Positions 15,042 through 18,732 of a stretch of 18,732 bases of DNA are shown here, piece by piece. The stretch covers positions 1 through 18,732 of the forward strand of contig CABUGV010000052.1 in NCBI GenBank assembly GCA_902491215.1, given 5' to 3'. Position 1 is the stretch's first letter, and each line of letters opens with the position of its first letter. The position numbers and the translations under genes are program-made. The stretch comes from 43-108 sp001915545. GTDB lineage: Bacteria > Bacteroidota > Bacteroidia > Bacteroidales > Bacteroidaceae. The notes beneath the pieces are model-generated. The model saw only the letters and a list, made by a program, of their open reading frames with translations. It was not told where the DNA came from and did not search any database.

Positions 15042-16139
15042 CTATTCGTCAGCATTCGAAAGCCCGATGAACACGGCCGAAAGCATCGTAAAAACGTATG
15101 CCTGTATGAAAGCCACAAGAAGTTCAAGCATATTCATGAAAACACTGAACAGAATCGACATAACCGTCATTCCGGCACAAAGGCCTGGACCTATCTGCGA
15201 AGTAATGAATATGATGCACACCAGCGAAAGTATAACGGCATGCCCGGCCATCATGTTGGCAAACAACCTGACCATGAGCGAAAAAGGCTTTGTAAAGATG
15301 CCGACAAACTCTATCAGAGGCATAAGCGGTACAGGACACTTGAGCATCAGAGGAACTTCTGGCCAGAAAATATCTTTCCAGTAGTGGCGCGAACCTGTCA
15401 CGTTGACAACGATGAAAGTAATCATTGCCAGCACGAAAGTCACAGCAATGTTGCCCGTGACGTTGGCACCTCCGGGAAAAATGGGAACGAGCCCCATCAG
15501 GTTGTTGACGAAGATAAAGAAGAACACCGTCAGCAGGTAAGGCGAATACCTCTTGTAGCGCTCGCCTATACATCCCTTTATTACGTCATCCTCAACCATC
15601 ATGACGAACATTTCCATCAATCCGACAAATCCGTTGGGTGCGGGATCACTGGCCTTGCGTCCGCGATACCATCGGCTGACACCGAGAATCACAAGCACAA
15701 GGATGATGCTGTTTATCAAAAGAGCGGCGACATTCTTAGTTATGGATATGTCCACCATAGGGCGCCTCACCGAACCGTCGGGACACTTCTCCACAATCTT
15801 GCCGTCATAGTCGCCTCCAGACATAATCATGAACCGGCCGTCTCCAGTAGTTTTGCACCCTGAAGCAGGATCATATACGAAGCTGCTCGACATCATGACA
15901 TGAAAGCCGGACAATTCACTGTACAAGATGACAGGAAGCGGAATCACAAGCTCCGTATCTCCGATCTTCGTTATATGCCATTCGTAGGAATCACTTATAT
16001 GTTCGAGAATGATGCTCTGCAAATCCAGCGGTTCCTGCTTATCGGCCGAAGGACCATCGGCCGCATATGAGCTGCACAAGAACGCCAGCCAGGCAAATAC
16101 CGTGCACACAAGTGTTTTAAAGCCCGTCGTTATCATCAT
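15042..16139 (-). CDS. atpB: ATP synthase a subunit with signal peptide and periplasmic extension
   Basis: This is the Fo stator subunit that forms the proton half-channels. At 365 residues it is about 100 longer than E. coli subunit a. The extra part is N-terminal: a signal-like segment (hydrophobic 8-25, probable cut at SYA-AD near 26) and a soluble region (about 27-133) with two Cys (95, 119). The membrane part follows (about 135-360). The essential Arg is Arg291 in FSLMVRLFANMMAGH, and the C-terminal LVAFIQAYVFTMLSAVFI segment is canonical. A long N-terminus is usual in Bacteroidetes. Its ATG overlaps the stop of the preceding small membrane protein by 4 bases (ATGA), indicating translational coupling. 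Confidence 0.95.
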   Translation of the reverse strand: MMITTGFKTLVCTVFAWLAFLCSSYAADGPSADKQEPLDLQSIILEHISDSYEWHITKIGDTELVIPLPVILYSELSGFHVMMSSSFVYDPASGCKTTGDGRFMIMSGGDYDGKIVEKCPDGSVRRPMVDISITKNVAALLINSIILVLVILGVSRWYRGRKASDPAPNGFVGLMEMFVMMVEDDVIKGCIGERYKRYSPYLLTVFFFIFVNNLMGLVPIFPGGANVTGNIAVTFVLAMITFIVVNVTGSRHYWKDIFWPEVPLMLKCPVPLMPLIEFVGIFTKPFSLMVRLFANMMAGHAVILSLVCIIFITSQIGPGLCAGMTVMSILFSVFMNMLELLVAFIQAYVFTMLSAVFIGLSNADE

Positions 16140-16540
16140 TTACTGCTTTTATCTTCAAAACGTACAAAATAAACTGTATCAAAAATGTTGTAGGCAAGAA
16201 ATGCCAGCATAAGCTCCACTGCAAAACCATACAACTGCTCCTTCGTCGAAAAGGCGTATATCAGAAACAGCACCACAAACAATATGATGCGGATTATGCG
16301 CCCCGCAAGATAGCCTGTCACCGCACTCGACTTTGTCAGGCCCAGCATGTAGTTGAAGAAACAGCCGTAAAGCAATGCCGTTGCCAGACAGATTACAGGC
16401 ACGAGCTTGAATATCAGCGGTGCCGGCAGAAAGTCGGCAAAAAACAGCTGGCGGCACAGCAGGCACACGCACACAACTGCGCACTCGACGAGGAAGACAC
16501 GTGCCGCATAGTCCCAGACCTTTACTTTAGCCATATACAT
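16136..16540 (-). CDS. Small membrane protein of the atp operon (AtpI-like position)
   Basis: The protein has 134 residues with four hydrophobic helices (about 14-30, 43-64, 82-98, 103-122), a short N-terminus and a charged C-terminal tail. It sits between atpC and atpB, 33 bases after atpC and overlapping atpB by 4 bases. In other bacteria AtpI, a c-ring assembly factor or Mg2+/Ca2+ transporter, occupies the place just before atpB, and the helix count fits, but I see no sequence motif that proves homology. Start is either 16540 or the second Met at 16534; no strong ribosome site decides it. Several Cys residues lie in helix 1 (20, 24, 26, 29). Confidence 0.85.
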   Translation of the reverse strand: MYMAKVKVWDYAARVFLVECAVVCVCLLCRQLFFADFLPAPLIFKLVPVICLATALLYGCFFNYMLGLTKSSAVTGYLAGRIIRIILFVVLFLIYAFSTKEQLYGFAVELMLAFLAYNIFDTVYFVRFEDKSSK

Positions 16541-16573
16541 ACAAGCTGTTAATTATCTGCAATATATATGTGT

Positions 16574-16822
16574 TCACTCTATACAAACAACCACCATAAG
16601 CCCATTCATCTCGACAAATCCTCCGTTGACTTCCAGACGGCGCTCATCGTCGTCGACTTTGTAGACAATCGCACCTTTCTGCAAAGAAGAAATAATGGGC
16701 GCATGATTGGGCAGAATCTGAAAACGTCCGGCCTTTCCAGGCAGCTCAACATTGTCCACACCGCCTTTGTATATCGTACCTTTTGGCGAAAGGATTGTAA
16801 GTTCAATATGGTCGTACTTCAT
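16574..16822 (-). CDS. atpC: ATP synthase epsilon subunit, short form
   Basis: This is a stalk subunit of F1 that contacts gamma and the c-ring. The 82 residues cover only the N-terminal beta-sandwich domain, with the conserved ELPGKAGRFQILPNHAPIIS segment and the GGFVEMN strand. The C-terminal helical hairpin that in E. coli blocks rotation (about 50 residues) is absent; the frame ends in a clean stop with no downstream remnant, so this is a natural short form as in other Bacteroidetes. It lies 34 bases after atpD. Confidence 0.93.
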   Translation of the reverse strand: MKYDHIELTILSPKGTIYKGGVDNVELPGKAGRFQILPNHAPIISSLQKGAIVYKVDDDERRLEVNGGFVEMNGLMVVVCIE

Positions 16823-16856
16823 AACATTGCCTTTTGATAATACACGTGCATGAACA

Positions 16857-18380
16857 TCACTTTGCAGCTTCTATGAGCTTCTTTCCCTTCTCGATGGCGT
16901 CTTCGATTGTGCCGACGTTGAGGAACGCCTGCTCAGGAAGGTTGTCCACCTCGCCGTCGAGAATCATGTTGAATCCGCGTATCGTATCCTCGATGCTTAC
17001 CATTACGCCAGGCACTCCAGTGAACTGCTCAGCCACGGTAAACGGTTGCGACAGGAAGCGCTGAACCTTTCTCGCTCTCTCAACGACAAGTCTGTCCTCA
17101 TCAGAGAGTTCGTCCATACCAAGTATGGCAATAATGTCTTGAAGCTCCTTGTTGCGCTGAAGAATCTGCTTTACCCTCTCAGCTGTATTGTAGTGCGCCT
17201 CACCGACAACGAGCGGATCGAGGATTCTCGATGTAGACTCCAAAGGGTCAACAGCAGGATAGATTCCCATCTCGGCGATTTTACGGCTGAGCACAGTCGT
17301 AGCATCAAGGTGCGTAAACGTCGTAGCCGGTGCAGGGTCGGTAAGGTCATCGGCCGGCACATAAACAGCCTGCACGGAAGTGATGGAACCATACTTTGTA
17401 GAAGTGATTCTCTCCTGCATCTTACCCATATCAGTGGCAAGCGTAGGCTGATAGCCGACGGCCGAAGGCATACGGCCCAGAAGTGCAGACACTTCACTGC
17501 CCGCCTGAGTGAAACGGAATATGTTGTCGATGAAGAAAAGTATGTCACTGCTCTTGCCTTCCTTGGCTCCTGCATCGCGGAACGATTCGGCAACGGTCAA
17601 ACCAGACAGTGCTACCGAAGCACGTGCTCCAGGCGGTTCGTTCATCTGACCGTATATAAGACTAACCTGCGATTTCTCAACCTCGTTGTAATCAACCTTA
17701 GAAAGATCCCACTCGCCACGCTTGAGTCCTTCCTCGAATTCCTTGCCGTAGTGTATGATGCCAGAAGAAATCATCTCTCTCAGAAGGTCATTTCCCTCTC
17801 GGGTACGTTCACCGACACCAACAAACACAGAATATCCGTTGTGTCCCTTGGCAATGTTGTTTATGAGTTCCTGAATGAGCACAGTCTTACCCACTCCGGC
17901 ACCTCCAAAGAGTCCGATCTTACCACCCTTGGCATATGGTTCCAGCAAGTCGATAACCTTGATACCAGTGGTCAGCACTTCCTGTACAGTCGAAAGATCC
18001 TCGAATTTAGGCGGTTCGCGATGTATAGGATACGCACCGTCACGCTCCAGTTCCTTCATTCCATCGATAGGCTCACCGACAACGTTCATCATGCGTCCCT
18101 TGATCTGACTGCCAACAGGCATCTTGATAGGACCACCGGTAGGTATGACCTCAAGACCACGTCTGAGACCATCGGTGGAATCCATAGCCACACATCTCAC
18201 CGTGTCCTCACCGATGTGCTGCTGAACCTCCAGAACAAGTTCCTTTCCGTCGGGACGCCTGACTGTCAGTGCGTCATCGATGCTCGGAAGAAGAAGCTCT
18301 GCATCAATATTTTTACCTTTAAAGAAAACATCTACGACAGGGCCTATAACCTGCGAAATATGTCCTACAATCTGTGACAT
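16857..18380 (-). CDS. atpD: ATP synthase beta subunit
   Basis: This is the catalytic subunit of F1. The 507 residues have the P-loop GGAGVGKT at 159-166, the catalytic Glu191 in GERTREGND, and the DELSDEDRLVVERARKVQRFLSQPF segment that corresponds to the DELSEED motif. It is the first gene of the operon, whereas in E. coli atpD and atpC come last. ATG at 18380, with about 98 bases of leader from the predicted start site. Confidence 0.98.
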   Translation of the reverse strand: MSQIVGHISQVIGPVVDVFFKGKNIDAELLLPSIDDALTVRRPDGKELVLEVQQHIGEDTVRCVAMDSTDGLRRGLEVIPTGGPIKMPVGSQIKGRMMNVVGEPIDGMKELERDGAYPIHREPPKFEDLSTVQEVLTTGIKVIDLLEPYAKGGKIGLFGGAGVGKTVLIQELINNIAKGHNGYSVFVGVGERTREGNDLLREMISSGIIHYGKEFEEGLKRGEWDLSKVDYNEVEKSQVSLIYGQMNEPPGARASVALSGLTVAESFRDAGAKEGKSSDILFFIDNIFRFTQAGSEVSALLGRMPSAVGYQPTLATDMGKMQERITSTKYGSITSVQAVYVPADDLTDPAPATTFTHLDATTVLSRKIAEMGIYPAVDPLESTSRILDPLVVGEAHYNTAERVKQILQRNKELQDIIAILGMDELSDEDRLVVERARKVQRFLSQPFTVAEQFTGVPGVMVSIEDTIRGFNMILDGEVDNLPEQAFLNVGTIEDAIEKGKKLIEAAK

Positions 18381-18482
18381 AAGCTATTCTTTGTGTATAT
18401 AATTATTACTACTCTGTCTTTTATCCCAAAAAGTCAATCTTTTTACCGCGAATGACAAGCTCTCCGGCTCATCGACGCAAAA

Positions 18483-18490
18483 CAAAATTA
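18483..18490 (-). promoter_or_regulatory. -7 element, likely atp operon promoter
   Basis: TAATTTTG on the minus strand matches TAnnTTTG exactly. At the -33 distance the sequence is GTTA, a poor match to TTTG. The predicted start, near 18478, gives a leader of about 98 bases that contains a small A5G/CT5 hairpin (near 18424-18440) and no recognisable riboswitch. Confidence 0.55.
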
Positions 18491-18691
18491 CGAATTATCC
18501 TGCTAAGTTGTAACCCGACCCGAACTGATTTTATACTTATTTATACAATATGTTAACAAGATGTTTTAACAAATTGCCCAAATGCGAAGTAAAGTAATCA
18601 TTAACGGCAAAACTATCACTATAAGTTAAAAAAACATATTATGCTCATTGCAGGTTTTGCAAGGAATGAATAAATTGGCTACAGTCAAGTT

Positions 18692-18706
18692 AGAAGTGCA
18701 ACTTCT
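18692..18706. repeat. Inverted repeat at the edge of a pyrimidine-rich tract
   Basis: AGAAGT (18692-18697) and ACTTCT (18701-18706) pair perfectly around GCA, and are followed by a tract of almost only C and T (18701-18725). A plus-strand frame opens at 18666 (MNKLATVKLEVQLLHLPPPPLE) and leaves the window, but its Pro run reflects the C/T tract and no leader or promoter supports it. A dispersed repeat or an element end is more likely than a gene. Confidence 0.4.
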
Positions 18707-18732
18707 CCACCTCCCTCCTCCGCCCTTGGAGC

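Noticed and set aside
14979..15863. 294-residue open frame on the plus strand, antisense to atpB
   Set aside because: It is very rich in His, Arg and Asn, the typical complement of hydrophobic membrane codons.
17046..18377. 443-residue open frame on the plus strand, antisense to atpD
   Set aside because: It lies wholly inside the well-conserved atpD, has no signal or domain pattern and is the kind of open antisense frame that strong codon bias produces.

Overview
The window reads as a chromosomal housekeeping segment of a Bacteroidales bacterium, probably Prevotella- or Bacteroides-like. The grounds are: promoters of the Bacteroidetes type (TTTG, 19-21 bases, TAnnTTTG) before several genes; A-rich leaders in place of strong Shine-Dalgarno sites; an ATP synthase operon in the order atpD-atpC-small membrane protein-atpB-atpE-atpF-atpH-atpA-atpG; an atpB with a signal peptide; and a SecA of about 1,100 residues. 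The genus is an inference. Every convincing gene lies on the minus strand, so transcription runs from right to left.

From right to left: (1) 18380-10966 is a complete nine-gene F1Fo ATP synthase operon with a likely promoter near 18483-18490. (2) 10823-9786 is a peroxide-defence unit: a PerR-type Fur-family regulator, with a near-perfect 7-1-7 PerR-like box and a consensus promoter in front of it, followed by a reverse rubrerythrin and a strong terminator. (3) 9542-3259 holds an Lnb/DUF4105 membrane protein, an alkaline-phosphatase-fold exported protein that appears to have lost its metal site, and secA. The first two genes are 2 bases apart and secA may be cotranscribed. (4) 3022-636 holds guaA (GMP synthase), with a consensus promoter, and a Wza-like capsule/exopolysaccharide export lipoprotein, closed by a terminator. 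(5) 635-1 is a gene-free stretch with three hairpin terminators, then the 5' end of an IS transposase that runs off the left edge. The last 240 bases on the right hold the atp promoter, then no clear gene; the edge sequence looks like the start of an interspersed repeat.

I see no novel defence or mobile system here. The points most worth a second look are the degenerate phosphatase, the PerR box, the unusual Fo subunit a and minimal epsilon subunit with the coupled small membrane protein, and the terminator-dense junction with the IS element.
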